A stretch of 64,000 bases of DNA from Eopsaltria australis (GCA_034509425.1 JAVTVJ010001332.1:1-64000), one strand, 5' to 3'; numbered from the stretch's first letter, positions 13,301 to 24,228 are shown. Numbers and translations: made by a program. Notes: generated by a model from the sequence alone, not told the origin.

Positions 13301-13953
13301 TTATATTTTTTTTAAACCTGCATTTCTAAAGTAATTCTGAAAATTGATATTCTAAAATGCAAAGTGCCTGAAAAGTGGAACTGTAATACAACATTTTAGT
13401 TTTCCTCAGGTCTTCTGAATTCCCCTTCTTAATGATGTCCCAGCCCAAACTTATTTCCTTTCCCATTTAAGTGTTGGGCATCAATATTTTTTAAGTATTT
13501 GAAAAGAACTGCTGAAGTTTAGTATTAGACGTAACAGTTGTGAAGTGAACCCCAGAAAAGCTAAACATATTTTCCAAGGAAATTATTGTGAATGAATTTA
13601 AACTCACATGATATCAGATTCACATAAGTATAGGTCAACAATTATAACTCAGCCATTAAAACTGTAGATATATGTAGAAGCAGTATCAGACATAAAAGTC
13701 ATGGTGTCAAAGCACTTCTGTTAGGAACATGAAGTCCACCTGCTTCATAGTTTCATGTATATATATCCTGTGCCTTATTTTCATTATTTAGGCTCTAGAT
13801 ACATGGAGATAGAATACTTTTAATGTATCTTCAGAGTGTAGAACAAAGGACTCCCTTTTTGTGTGTGTATTTCATATACAGAGCAGTATTAAAAATACTA
13901 ACACAACATTAAACAATAAATTCACTCTCAAAGATTTCTGTAACTGTCCTTTT
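10309..13953. other. AT-rich unique DNA
   Basis: No gene or nameable repeat. It contains an A13 run at 12510-12522 and a T18 run at 12664-12681, about 140 bases apart and complementary. A chance pair of opposite-strand reading frames lies at 11547-12185. Nothing else stands out. Confidence 0.5.
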
Positions 13954-14148
13954 GGACATGAGGTTTAACAACACCAAGTGCAAGGTGCTGCACCTGGGTC
14001 ATGGCAATCCTCGGTATCAGCACAGGCTGGGGGATGAACAGATCAAGGACTTAGGGGTAATGGTTGATGAGAAGCTAAACATGACCCGGCTATGCACACT
14101 TGCAGCCTAGAAAGCCAATCGTATCCTGAGCAGCATCAAAAGCAGGGA
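13954..14148 (+). mobile_element. CR1 reverse-transcriptase C-terminal fragment
   Basis: Forward CR1 coding sequence from the part downstream of the reverse-transcriptase catalytic block. The plus strand reads as the CR1 segment with F-N-x-x-K-C-x-V-L-H-L-G, then D-L-G-V-M-V-D, then K-A-N-R-I-L. One in-frame TAG interrupts it near 14108. Similarity stops abruptly at about 14148, where the neighbouring LTR begins, so the 3' half of the CR1 is missing. Confidence 0.85.
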
Positions 14149-15010
14149 AGAATGGAGTGAGAACAGACACCAAAGTAAGTAGAGAAAGAGGGGGAGGAAG
14201 TGCTCCAGGTGCTGGAGCTGAGGTTCCCCTGCAGCTCATGGTGCAGCCCATGGTGAAGGAGCTGTGCCCCTGCAGCCCATGGAGGATCACAGGGATGTAG
14301 AGGTGCACCTGCAATTCGTGGAGGAGACCCATTCTGGAACAGGTGGATGCCCGAAAGAGATCTGTGAGCCTGTGGGAAGTCCACACTGGAGCAGGCTCCT
14401 GGCAGGGACCTGCAGACCTATGGAGAGATGAGCGCATGCTGGAGCAGGTTTCCTGGTAGGAATTGTGACCCTGTAGGGGGCCCACACTGGAGCAGCTTGT
14501 GTATGAAGTGTAGTGTGAGGAAAACTGACACAGATTGGAGCAGTTTGTGGAGATCTATTCCCTTTGGGATGGACTCACGTTGAAGAAGTTTGTGCAGAAC
14601 TGTCTCCCACAGGAAGGATACCACACTGGAGCAGGGGAACAACTCCTCTCCCTGAGCAGCAGCAGAAACAATGTGAGGAACTGATCATAACCCCCATTCC
14701 CTCTCTCCCTGACCTGGAGGAGGAGGAGGATGAGCCTGGGAAGAAGTATGCAGTGGGGGGAAGATGTTCTTAGGATTTATTTTACTTCTCACTCTCCTGC
14801 TCTGATTTTGTTAAATTAAATTTATTAAATTCAATCAATATCCCAAGTTGAGTGTGGTTTGCCTGTGACAGTAATTGGTCAGTGACCTCTGGCTGTCCTT
14901 ATCTCAATGCATGAGCCCTTCATTATATTTTTTCTCCCTGTCCAGTTGCAAAGGAAAGTGATACAGCAGATTTAGTGGGTGCCTGCATCCAGCCATGGCC
15001 AACTCACTAC
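14149..15010 (+). mobile_element. ERVL-type LTR, 3' part (solo)
   Basis: This matches the 3' part of a common avian ERVL-type LTR. In order it shows an internal tandem region (14320-14640), a C-rich block CCCCCATTCCCTCTCTCCCTG near 14691, a GGAGGAGGAGGA run, an AT-rich block where the poly(A) signal should lie (here ATTAAATTTATTAAATTCAATC, so the AATAAA has decayed), then GTGACAGTAATTGGTCAGTGACCTCT and an end near ...CAACTCACTACA. No internal retroviral sequence follows, so it is a solo LTR or a fragment. The left end runs straight into CR1 sequence. The family assignment rests on recognition, not on a search. Confidence 0.75.
14334..14640 (+). repeat. decayed tandem array in the LTR, about 46-53 bp unit, 7 copies
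   Basis: A core close to CTGGAGCAGG recurs at 14334, 14386, 14439, 14487, 14535 (TTGGAGCAG), 14581 (TTGAAGAAG) and 14627. The spacings are 52, 53, 48, 48, 46 and 46 bases. The core is usually preceded by CACA or CACG, and most units also carry a GTGGGA/GTAGGG-like block. The regular period shows that this part of the LTR grew by tandem duplication and has since diverged. Confidence 0.85.
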
Positions 15011-16314
15011 ACTCACTCTGTTTCCTGCTGTCTCACACCATTGTTCATAACGATACTCTGCAGTTTCACAACTCCTTACTCAGGCCCACAGAGGTAGCAT
15101 GACTCCTGAAAATGATGTCAAGTACAAATTGGTAGGTAATTTATGAATACAAATCTATGACTAGAAATTAAATTACGCTTCCCAAGTAAAAACTACATGT
15201 AGGTAGGAGTTCACCTAAAAAATACCACATTCTCTCCCTCTCCTGCCTCATTAGTCTGGTTTAGGAAGGAGAGCCTGAGACATGATATTTCCATGTTTTC
15301 CTCATGTACCTGTTTGCTATGATCTCTTTCACAATGTGAAAGAGTTTTTCTTGTAGTTCAACCAGCTGCTCTCATTGTTCCATGGGATTCAGTGTTTTTA
15401 TCATATGAAAAAGATAAACACTCAAGAACAATAATAAAAAGGCAGTGGAACTGAAAGCCATGGGTGTGGCACTAGACTGTGTGAAAAATATTTTATCTCA
15501 AATATTATTTTGCTATGAAATTTTACAACTATATTAAATAATTCCTCTGCCTATTTCTGTTTTCTATCTGGTATTTTATAAAAATAGTACTAATTTTTAA
15601 TGCATTATTTTAGGAGTTCCTCATATTTCTTCAAGCTTCTTTTATACACTATTTATAAAAGAGGTACAATGCAAAAAGTGTTTTTGTTTTTTTTTGTGAA
15701 AGGGAGTCAAAGGTTATAGTTAATACACAGGAATTGTTGCTCTTCTCACCCCATCACAGTCATTCCATATATCACTAGTGACTTTTGGCACATTTTTCTT
15801 GAAACGGAAAAAATGCATGGTGTATGATTGATTTCCAATTCTTTCAGATGATACAGTGACAAATAAGAAGCCAGAGCAATTTAGTCTGAGGTGTCTGTTA
15901 AACATCACAAGATCTAACTTGTTTAAGAATCAGCCCATTCCCACTCATCTAATACCTAAATTTATCTTCACACAGTGTTTGCATGAATAGCAAGCAACAT
16001 GACATAAAGGTGCATTAGCAATTAATGAATGAAGATTCTTTGCATTTTTAATATCACAGCAAAGCAATTTTGTGCTGGAATTTTCATTAGTATTCATGCA
16101 CTATATTCTTTACATTTAATAAAGCAGAACTTGCTTGAAATTTCTAAGTGGGCCTTGCTGGGAAGATCATGGTATAATAAAAGAAATATTCATTGTTTTC
16201 AATGTTTTCCAATGTCTTCACATTTCTTAAGACACTGTGAATAGCAGCATTTCAATTAATAAGAATTTCACTGTTTATAAGTAGCAGTTTTTGCTCAATA
16301 AAACATATGCAAGT
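15011..16314. other. AT-rich unique DNA
   Basis: No gene or repeat recognised. Short homopolymer runs and chance reading frames only. Confidence 0.5.
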
Positions 16315-16487
16315 TCTCTTCTCCAGGCTGAACAGACCAAGCTACCTGAGCCAGTCCTCACACAGCTTCTTCTCAGGGCCCTTCACCACCTTTGTTGCCC
16401 TCCTTTGGATGCTCTCTAATAGTTTATTATCTTTTTTATATTGCGGTGACCAAAACTGCACACAATACTCAAGATGAGACTGCTGCA
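16315..16487 (-). mobile_element. CR1 fragment, antisense half of a head-to-head pair
   Basis: Antisense CR1 from the region just after the reverse-transcriptase core. The plus strand shows CTTCTCCAGGCTGAACAGACC near 16318, CCTTTGTTGCCCTCCTTTGGA near 16388, and a CCAAAACTGCACACAATACTC block near 16450. The junction with the next, forward piece lies between about 16480 and 16505 and is ambiguous, because both orientations can be partly aligned there. Confidence 0.8.
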
Positions 16488-17058
16488 TCAGTGGAGGGTA
16501 GTATTTTTCCTGGACTTAAGTGAAGCCTTTGTCACCATTTCCCACAGCATTCTCCTGAAGGGAATGGAATGGCTTGGATGGGCACAGTGTTTTACTGCAT
16601 AAAAGCCAGGTTGGTGGGCAAGCCCAAAGAGTGGTGGCTAATAGAGTTACATCCATTTGGTGGTCAGTCACAGGTGGTGCTCCCCAGGGCTCAGTACTGG
16701 GGTCAGCTATGTTTAACAACTTTACCAGTGACCTGGATAAGGGTATCAAGTTTCATTCTGTCAGTTTGCAAATGACACCAAACTGGGTGGAAGTGATGAT
16801 CTGCTGGAAGGTGTCTAGACAGGCTGGATCAAGGCCACTTGTTGTTCCAGGGGAGGTTTAGACTGAACAATATGAAGCACTCCTTTACCAAGAGGGCAAT
16901 CAAAGACTGGAACAGGCTTCTAAGAGTGGTGCCAATGCCCCAAGTCTGTCAATATTTAATTTTTTTTTTTTAAATGCCCTTAGTAATGTGCTTTAACCTC
17001 TAGGCAGCCCTGAATTGGTTAAGTAATTGGATGAAATGATCCCTTCCAAAACTGAAAT
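16488..17058 (+). mobile_element. CR1 LINE, forward, with internal deletion
   Basis: Forward CR1 beginning in the reverse transcriptase: the segment reading V-F-L-D-L-S-E-A-F near 16503, then the F-A-N-D-T-K-L block near 16767, where the catalytic tyrosine-containing motif of the family has been altered. At about 16845 the sequence jumps to the 3' untranslated region (GGGGAGGTTTAGACTGAACAA), so several hundred bases of the standard element are missing. It ends with GATGAAATGATCCCTTCCAAAACTGAA, the usual CR1 pre-terminal block, and runs into a CCTCT microsatellite where the terminal octamers would be. Confidence 0.88.
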
Positions 17059-17134
17059 CTCCTCTCCTCTCCTCTCCTCTCCTCTCCTCTCCTCTCCTCT
17101 CCTCTCCTCTCCTCTCCTCTCCTCTCCTCTCCTC
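17059..17134 (+). repeat. (CCTCT)n microsatellite, about 15 units
   Basis: A pure pentanucleotide array: CT, then fourteen exact CCTCT units at 17061-17130, then CCTC. It starts exactly at the 3' end of the CR1 copy. On the minus strand it gives an uninterrupted GGAGA-type purine run that reads as a repetitive E/R-rich frame with no biological meaning. Confidence 0.97.
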
Positions 17135-17784
17135 GTTCTCACTTTGAGCTTCTTTTCTTATTTCTTGTTTGCTAGCCATTTTCAGAAAATACTTCATGCT
17201 TCTTGACATTGTTGCTGGAATATTCTAGTTTATGTTTTTCATCTTTTGCTGTGATGCAGACATTAGACTGTCACTAAGTGACCACTGTTGCACATTTGGT
17301 CTCATAGTACCTAACTCGTTCTACAGTTTGGTTTCCAGAGTTCTCCTAAGATTTTGTTTTTAAGGTTTTGTTTATATCTCAGTTGCATTTCTCTTGTATC
17401 TTGTCTCCTAATTCAGCTATCTACAGTTTGTTGCCTTGTGCAGAAAATTACTAATATTTGTCCTCCATACTCACATTCTTAATTATTGGGCAAAATTATT
17501 GAGCACTTCAAAACAAAGAGTGGAAGTCTGTTTGAATAGGGTAATTCAGCTTCATGTGTTTATTATTCTCTCACTAATTTAAATATTTAATCATCTAAGA
17601 CATTAACATTATCATCTACAATGTGAAAAACTATTTTCTTGTTTTCACATGAAATTACAATGTCTTTTTAGTTTTGTTCACTGTCTCTTGACCTGTCATT
17701 AGGCATTACTGAGAAGAGTGTTTCACTCTTCTTTTCTCAGCCTCTTATTGATGTGTGAGGAGATTTGCCTGAGTCTTGACTTTA
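17135..17784. other. AT-rich unique DNA
   Basis: About 650 bases with no recognisable gene or repeat. Confidence 0.5.
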
Positions 17785-18338
17785 CTAGGCTAAACTCTCC
17801 AATCTTTCTCAGCATCTCTTCATGTATGCGAGTATCTTAATTATCTAAGGAATCTCTTAATTTTCTTAAGTATCTTTTTTGTAGTGTGTCCTGGAAGCCC
17901 AACACTGGTTAGAGCACTTAGATATGTCTTTCTAGGGCTGAAAATACAGGAAGAATCATCTCCCTTGAGCTATAAGCAATGCTCTTTCTAATGCAGCACA
18001 AGGGGTGTACTTTTCCCCAGAAGCATGTTTCTGGGTTGTGTTCAGCTTAGTATTCACCTGAGCCCTCATGTCCTTCTCCACAGAGTTGCTTAACAGCTCA
18101 TCAGCCCCTGACCTGAACTGATGCCTAGAGTTATTGTTCTCCAGGGCTAGGGTTTGGCATTTACCCTTTAGCTGAACTTTAAAGGTTACTCAGGGGCTAT
18201 TTCTCCAGTCTGTCTGGGTGCCTCTGAATGACACACCCCTCTGATTTATCAGCCAGTCCTCCCATTTTGGTATCTTCTGCAAACTTGATGAAAGTTCTGT
18301 CCTGTAGGACAGGTCATTAATGAAGATGTTAAACATCT
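17785..18338 (-). mobile_element. old CR1 LINE fragment, antisense
   Basis: Antisense CR1 of an older subfamily. Landmarks on the plus strand are GGCTAAACTCTCCAATCTTTCTCAGC near 17789, the block around TCTGCAAACTTGATGAAAG near 18276 (complement of the reverse-transcriptase F-A-D-D region) and GTCATTAATGAAGATGTTAAACA near 18313. Identity to the typical avian consensus is visibly lower than in the copy at 9365-10308. Confidence 0.75.
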
Positions 18339-21300
18339 CTCTATTTGGTAAAAGGAGAGATTATCTCAAAACAAAAGGGGTGGGAAGTCTCTTTGAGTAG
18401 ACCATTTTAAGATTAATGTGTTTAGTTTACTTGATTTAGATGTTAGAGGGCACATATAGAATAATAACTTTACTGTAAATTCAGGACAGTTAATCATCTG
18501 ATGGAGTGCATGCAAAAGTTCTATCATACCTCAGACAGTACTATTCTGTTCTGATGGCTAATAGATTAGTTAATATCTTTGTTATCTAGTATGAATGAAT
18601 ATACTCCTGAAATAGAAATAGATTTTTTTCCCAAAACATGTAGTCTCAAGGAAAAATATGTAAAACTAGAGTTAGGATGATAAATACAGTGTTTTATGAC
18701 TCAAACAGGATACAAATAGGTTAAGTAATTATATCCCAGTAACATAATCTTTTAAGGTTGTAGAAGTTACTACCATATAGAAGAAGCAAGAGCATTTTGT
18801 AAAGCTAAACATAGAATAAAGCAAGAAATACTTTCAAGTGTGAAGACTGGTAGGTAAAGTTTGCTCTCCTCACTAAGCTGAAAGCCATTAAATATATACT
18901 AATTTTTCCTTTTAGATGTTAAATGTACAGACATAATTTTTTCCCCTCTCTCCATATTTCTGGGGTGAAAAAAGATCAGAATTGTCCAAAAGCACGAATG
19001 GTTGTTCTGGGAGTATTTCCAAGCAAGATGATAGCAGAAGTACTCTGAATCTTACAAGTGGATTTTTTTCGTTTTTTCCATTTGAACTTGCCTTTCCTAC
19101 TTTGTCAGCTAAAAGTTTTCTTGTTAGGCAAAGAAAATTAAGCTCAGTTTTACCCCCCACCCAACATCATATAACATTTTTGGTCATGGGCTGAGTTTCC
19201 TCTATTGTGAGTATTGACTTATTTACTCAATTTATTTATATTACTATATTAATAGTATATAGTAAATATGTAAATATGATTAACTATGGCAGGCTTTTTA
19301 TCCTACTGAAAATAAAAGAAAACTTGCTTCTGCTCTATTATTGTAATAGGGAAGCAATATAATCACACCCTCTACCTTTAATTTATGATTGTAACACCAC
19401 CATATGAAGTACACGTACCCTTAAGGTGCAAGAGCAGTCCTGTAATATGGAGAAATTAAAACTATTTTCTCCACAATGGCACTGTCAGAACCTGAACCCA
19501 GGCCCCTGGGAATGTGGCAGAGCCTATGCCAACCATCTTTTATATATGTGATCTGAAAGACAGGGAAAGGAAAAGAGCATCTCTTAGAAAAAGATTTGGA
19601 AGCTGTCATCCTGAATGATGAATCACAATACTTTTAGGAGAGAAAAATCTCTCACACCATCAGCTTGGCAGTGATGCTGAAACAAATCTAGCCCAGTATT
19701 AATCTTTAATGTGTAACTCCTACGTGAAATTCCCCTCTCAATAATTTCAATGGAAATTAGTAACCCTCAGGAGCATCAGGTTTAGGGCTTTTTTGGGTCA
19801 CCAGGTCTCCCTCATTTTCCTGCATACATGTGTTGGAGTGCACTTGTATTCTTGTTTTGATTTGAGGAGGCATACTATGCTTTGAGAAAATGACATCTCA
19901 TTAAAAATAAGATATACTTCACTCCTCAGTAGTCTGATAACTTCTCTGTCATTTCACAGCTCTTCCTCTGAGCTCTATATGCTGATTATGCCGTTCCAAA
20001 ATGACTGTCAACAGGGGAAAGGAGTAAGTATTTTGGGATTTGAGCCACCAGCCTTTCTGTCTGAACTTAAATCTGTTGGCAAGGCAACTGGAGGAAAGTT
20101 TGAAATTATTTTTTAAAGAAAACAACAATGATAAGATGGTGGCATATATTTTAATCACATTCATTTCTTTTTGGCACGTTGAAAATGCAAAAGTAATCTC
20201 TGCTATAATAGCCTTCCTCATGCTGCAAAACAGCAAACTTGTACAGCTCAAATGTCCCCATAATTCTTTTTGAGCCTTTCCTACTGTGAGAAGCAGCTTC
20301 CCTTAGTCCTTGGCCTGGAGGTCTGACAGCAGCAGTTCACAGCCTACAAATCAGAAAGTTAAAAAGATGGCAAGATTTAAACTGTTAGCCAATTGGTCCA
20401 TGAGGTTGAAATTCCCTTAGAAAGGTAGGACATTTTCTCCTTGTCTTTAGGTTTCACAGTTTAATTCAAGATTTTTTTTTGTAGCTAGTAAACACTCTCA
20501 CCTCATAATTCATCTTGTTCACTGTCAACTGTTAAATCACAGATATGCTGATGGTTTGCTGTACACACATCTCAGTTTCTATCTCAAAAACAAAAGGTAC
20601 TAATTTGATATGAAGATGTAACATTTTTTCACTAAAAAGTTGAAGGGGATTTTTTATATTTTATGATTTCTTATGTTTAGAGGTGCAACTTTTTTCATCT
20701 CTTTGTGCAGTTTCATTCTTAGCACTTCTTATTCCATTCCTGGTTTTGCTCGAGAAACACAATGCAGATGGTTAGGCTAATGTGTCCCCTTTTTCTCATG
20801 GATTTCACAAAATTCAGGAAAAATAAGAAAGAAAATTTTGCTCTTCATTCTTGCAAAGATTATCATCCCAGATACTGGTTAGCATCCCAGATGATAGCTT
20901 TCCTGATGGAAATGGCTTTTGTGTGAGGTAGAACATAGTGAAATTATCTTTGTAAAGATTGCTGTAAACTCATGGATGCCTTTGGAGACTAAAATAACAT
21001 CTTTGAATTGCATAAAGCTTAAGGGAAATAAATAAAGGACACAGGCCGTATTCTTGGAAGTAAATTTGATATCTGATAATAGGAAAGGAAATTACTTATG
21101 ATATCGATACTTGAGATAATTTAATTTTGACCACTGTCAAAGCAAAAAGACTGAAGAACAATATGTATTAGCACCAGTAATATGAAATCAGCCAATGGTG
21201 GATAGGGAGAAAAACCTAAAACAACACAACACTTTTTCCTTTACTAGGAAGTACTATCATCTGTCCTGGAAGTTTGACTTCTTGCTTTTTCTAATATTTC

Positions 21301-21569
21301 TGCCATTGTCATGGCTTTCTAACTTCTCTCACCAAATTAAACTAAAGGGATCCTCCTAGTAGGAGCAACATGAAAAAATTTGGAAATATGATAGATACGC
21401 TTCACTGACATAATTAATAAAAATGAAGGATTTTCTTCATTTAATTTCACTGATCAGTTAAAACAGAGGTATAAATTACGTGTATCTACCCTCATGTTTC
21501 ATTAAGTTTAAATCACGGAACAGCATGCCAGTCTGCCTGTTATTCTGTGGATAAGGGGATATCGTTGAA
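18339..21569. other. AT-rich unique DNA
   Basis: No gene or named transposon. The piece CTGAACCCAGGCCCCTGGGAATGTGGCAGAG near 19492-19522 recalls a tRNA-like SINE block, but it lacks a proper A box or B box. Chance reading frames near 19949-20273 overlap on both strands and show no coding features. Confidence 0.45.
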
Positions 21570-21850
21570 CATTTTATGTTGTCATTTTTCAAGATGTTTG
21601 TCATGATCTCCCATAATATCCTTATAGCAACATTGGTGAAATATGGATTAGGAGGGGAAATAAAGGTGGTTGGGAAATTAACAGGCCAGAATCATTGTGA
21701 TGAATCCAACTGTAGACCAATTAGTAGTGTTGTACCTGAAGGTGTAATTCTAAAAGCAAGTACTGCTTAATATCTTCATAAGTTACATGAATCATAGTTC
21801 ACTTGCAGCAAGTTCAAGGTTGCAGAGTGCAGTGAGTAGTCAATGCCTGG
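21570..21850 (+). mobile_element. old CR1-type reverse-transcriptase fragment
   Basis: On the plus strand one frame reads through a weak but ordered CR1 reverse-transcriptase pattern: an H-N-I-L-I-A-T-L-V-K-Y-G-L-like helix near 21612, then N-C-R-P-I-S-S-V-V-P-E-G near 21705, which corresponds to the family's W-R-P-V-T-S-G-V-P-Q-G block. A stop and a frame change follow, then a Y-L-H-K-L-H-like piece. The divergence suggests an ancient copy. Confidence 0.5.
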
Positions 21851-22049
21851 ACATAGTCATGCTAATTAGAAACAGGGGAAAGGCTAAAGAAGCAAGGAGA
21901 GAGGACCTTCATGACTCTTATCAAAACTCAATACAAAATCTGGACCCTGGGCTGAACAAAGACCCGTAGTAGAACTCAGAGTGTTTGCTTCTTCTAGTGT
22001 TGCTGCCTTCAACTGGAAGTATAAAAGAGAATGTAACATGTGACCCAAA

Positions 22050-22240
22050 TTCCCTTACAGCCATTCCAAGACCCTGATGTCCTCTTTGACCATCCTCAGA
22101 CTATGAGCGGCCACTTCATTGCCCCCTACATGAAAAATCACTAATAGGAAGAAGTTTGAGAGCCTCACCAGGCTAGTAAGTTTCATGGTGATGTTCTTAG
22201 CCCAGGCCCCAGGAAGGGAGCGTACCTCCCTCTTGGTTGA
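22050..22240 (-). pseudogene. transposon-borne SGNH/GDSL-like esterase fragment
   Basis: On the minus strand a frame of about 46 codons (roughly 22195 down to 22060) reads L-V-R-L, a hydrophobic strand ending in V-I-F, then H-V-G-G-N-E, then a helix with S-L-R-x-V-K-E-D, before a stop. The hydrophobic strand followed by H-x-G-x-N-(D/E) resembles block III of SGNH hydrolases. That family is known in the first reading frame of CR1-type LINEs and recurs in other avian repeats. The fragment is too short to be active and lies against an LTR in the opposite orientation. The assignment is my inference from the motif and gene context; a profile search against the SGNH/GDSL family would test it. Confidence 0.45.
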
Positions 22241-22421
22241 GACTGATTGGATTGCTTTGCTTGTACATGCACTTTTTTGCTTTACCTAATAAACTGTCTT
22301 TACCTCAATCCACATGCTTTCTCACTTTTACCCTTTCAATTTCCTTATCTATCTCACTGTGGGTGAGTGAGCAAGTGGCTGAGTGGGTTTAGCTGCCAAC
22401 TGCACTTAATCTGTAGCAGCA
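22241..22421 (+). mobile_element. ERVK-like LTR, 3' end
   Basis: The 3' end of an avian LTR. It has a poly(A) signal AATAAA at 22288-22293, followed by CTGTCTTTACCTCAATCCAC, then TTTCTCACTTTTACCCTTTC, then a GTGAGTGAGCAAGTGGCTG block, and ends near CTGTAGCAGCA. This order of blocks is typical of the R-U5 part of ERVK-like avian LTRs. No primer-binding site or gag sequence follows, so it is a solo remnant. The 5' limit is uncertain, because the upstream 190 bases may belong to the same repeat. Confidence 0.7.
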
Positions 22422-22770
22422 TATAAATTTTTGATGATTTTATGATCAACAAAGATTCTGCAGTTTCAAGGTCTGTATCATGTTATAAAATGAAAGATTT
22501 TTTAAAACACTGCAAGTTGATTTTTCTTTTATTTAGACAAAAAATAAATTTAATTTGATTTATAGACTTTTTAAATTCTGAACTGTAATTTTTCTCTCAC
22601 AGTCTCTACCTTTTCACATTTCAAAACTTGTGTATGTTTCTAATGCTCTGCTAAAGTTCCTACTCTAAACAGTTTCCCAGCAGATTAATTTTCAATTTTG
22701 TGAAATGTGCCCAACACTTCAAATAATCTCCAGTTATAATATATTACCTTCAATTCATTCTCAGATGCTG
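22422..22770. other. AT-rich spacer
   Basis: No gene or repeat recognised between the LTR and the next CR1. Confidence 0.5.
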
Positions 22771-23720
22771 ATAGGATAATTCAGGCTGATGGGCACCTGG
22801 ATATGTCTCCAGCCCCAGCCTGTGCTCCTGCTCAGAGTAGGCTCAGATGTGAGGTCAGATTAGGTTTTTCAAAGCTTCAACCACTCAAGGCAGGAAACCC
22901 CCAAGAAAGAGATGGCCCAAACTCCCCAGGCCTTGGCCCTGTGATAGTCTCTCCACATAGGAAAAAGACTTCTGCTTATCTTTCTCCAGTCTAATTGTCT
23001 CATGTTTCAGATTATACTACTGCCTCTTGCCCTCCCACTATGTACTACCATGAAGAGCCCACCTACGTTTCCTCCATTCCTCCTTTTGGTGCTGGGGATG
23101 CTGTTGGGTGTACCCAAACTTTCCCTTCTCTCAGCAGAACACATCCCAGCACTGCAACCTGTCTTCACAGGGAGATGGTCTGAGGCCTTTCTTGGTGGTT
23201 TCTGCTTATGTAATTCTGGTTCATCTAGGCCCAGAAGCGGACACTCTATCTGGATATGACATAGTAAGTGCTGTCTTAGCTGAACTTCACAGGTTTTACT
23301 TGTGACCCGTCTAGCTACCCAGGTCCACAGAAACCAGCCTGGCCTTCCCATTGCTGTCATCAGCAAACTTCAGAAGAGTGCTCACTGTTCTCTCCTTCAG
23401 ATCACTGAGAGAGATGCTCTGTAGGCAAAGCCCCAAACAGCCCCTGTACCACAGCACTGGTTGCCAGCCTCCCAGTACACTACAGCCCAGTCACACATGG
23501 TACTGTGAGCCCTACCATCCAACTGGTTACTTACATCCTACTTCTGATCTCCAAACCTGGATACAGGAGCATTTCAGAAGACAGTGTCATAAACCTAGCT
23601 GTATTCAAGGTAAATGCCATCTGTGTCCACAGATCCTGTAATTTTACCACCAGGGGCAGTCAGATAAAAAATCCATGTTGTCTGCTTCCAATCACTTCCT
23701 TCCTGAGTCCTGAAAGGTGA
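22771..23720 (-). mobile_element. CR1 LINE, 3' half, antisense
   Basis: Antisense CR1 of an older type, about 945 bases. The 3' end is at ATAGGATAATTCAGGCTGATG (22771). Then follow CTCCTGCTCAGAGTAGGCTCAG, CAGATTATACTACTGCCTCTTGCCCTCC near 23009, and a block near 23420-23530 that matches the complement of the reverse transcriptase: CAAAGCCCCAAACAGCCCCTG, then AGTACACTACAGCCCAGTCAC. The frame is broken throughout. The right edge fades between 23640 and 23720. Confidence 0.8.
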
Positions 23721-23907
23721 TCCCATGGGATTCACTCTATGATTCTTCTAGGCACCAAAGTGAAGCCAGTTTGTGTCTGTAGTTTTGATGCCTGAAGGAT
23801 TTTTTGCTTTTTCTTGTACATACTTTTTACACAGTTCTCTATATCCACAAGTATTAGCATGCATACTTGTAATGCTTTAGGTGTGATAATTTAGCCTGGT
23901 TTCTTGG

Positions 23908-24228
23908 TGTCCGGTAAGCAGGGAGATTAAACACCCAAGAAACGGTAGAGTTAGAAGACCAAACACTCTATTGTCGTAAGAACGCAAGGTCCCCTAGCAG
24001 GACAGATTCTGTAAACTAGAAGTTAGCCCACCCCAGCCCTCTTACTGGGCCCTCTTGTTAGATATGCTAGTGTGTAAGGTCTTTAATTGTATACTCAATT
24101 GGGGGGTGGGAGGACAATGCGACGCTGTCATCTGGGTGAAGCAATGCATGGAATGGGATCCTATTAAAATACCAAGGTAAATGAACCCAATCCTCTAACC
24201 GTGTCTGAGCCTTTATTTCCTAAGACCA
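23908..24228. mobile_element. candidate LTR or unclassified repeat, TG...CA ends
   Basis: A 321-base segment that begins TGTCCGGTAAGC and ends CTAAGACCA, so it has the TG...CA ends of an LTR. It is compositionally distinct from its surroundings: more GC, several CpG sites (GTCGTAAGAACGC, GCGACGC) and a G run GGGGGGTGGGAGG. If read on the minus strand, it would sit downstream of the retroviral-looking frames at 24229-25205. However, AATAAA would then lie only about 10 bases into the LTR, which is unusual. I do not recognise the family. Confidence 0.35.

Noticed and set aside
14090..14773. Several frames with repeated P, S, H and C residues
   Set aside because: They are translations of the tandem array and C-rich parts of the LTR at 14149-15010.
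17000..17209. Minus-strand frame with repeated E-R-R-G-E units
   Set aside because: It is the translation of the CCTCT microsatellite.
19480..19530. Possible MIR-like or tRNA-derived SINE block (CTGAACCCAGGCCCCTGGG)
   Set aside because: No A box or complete B box, and no further SINE similarity on either side.
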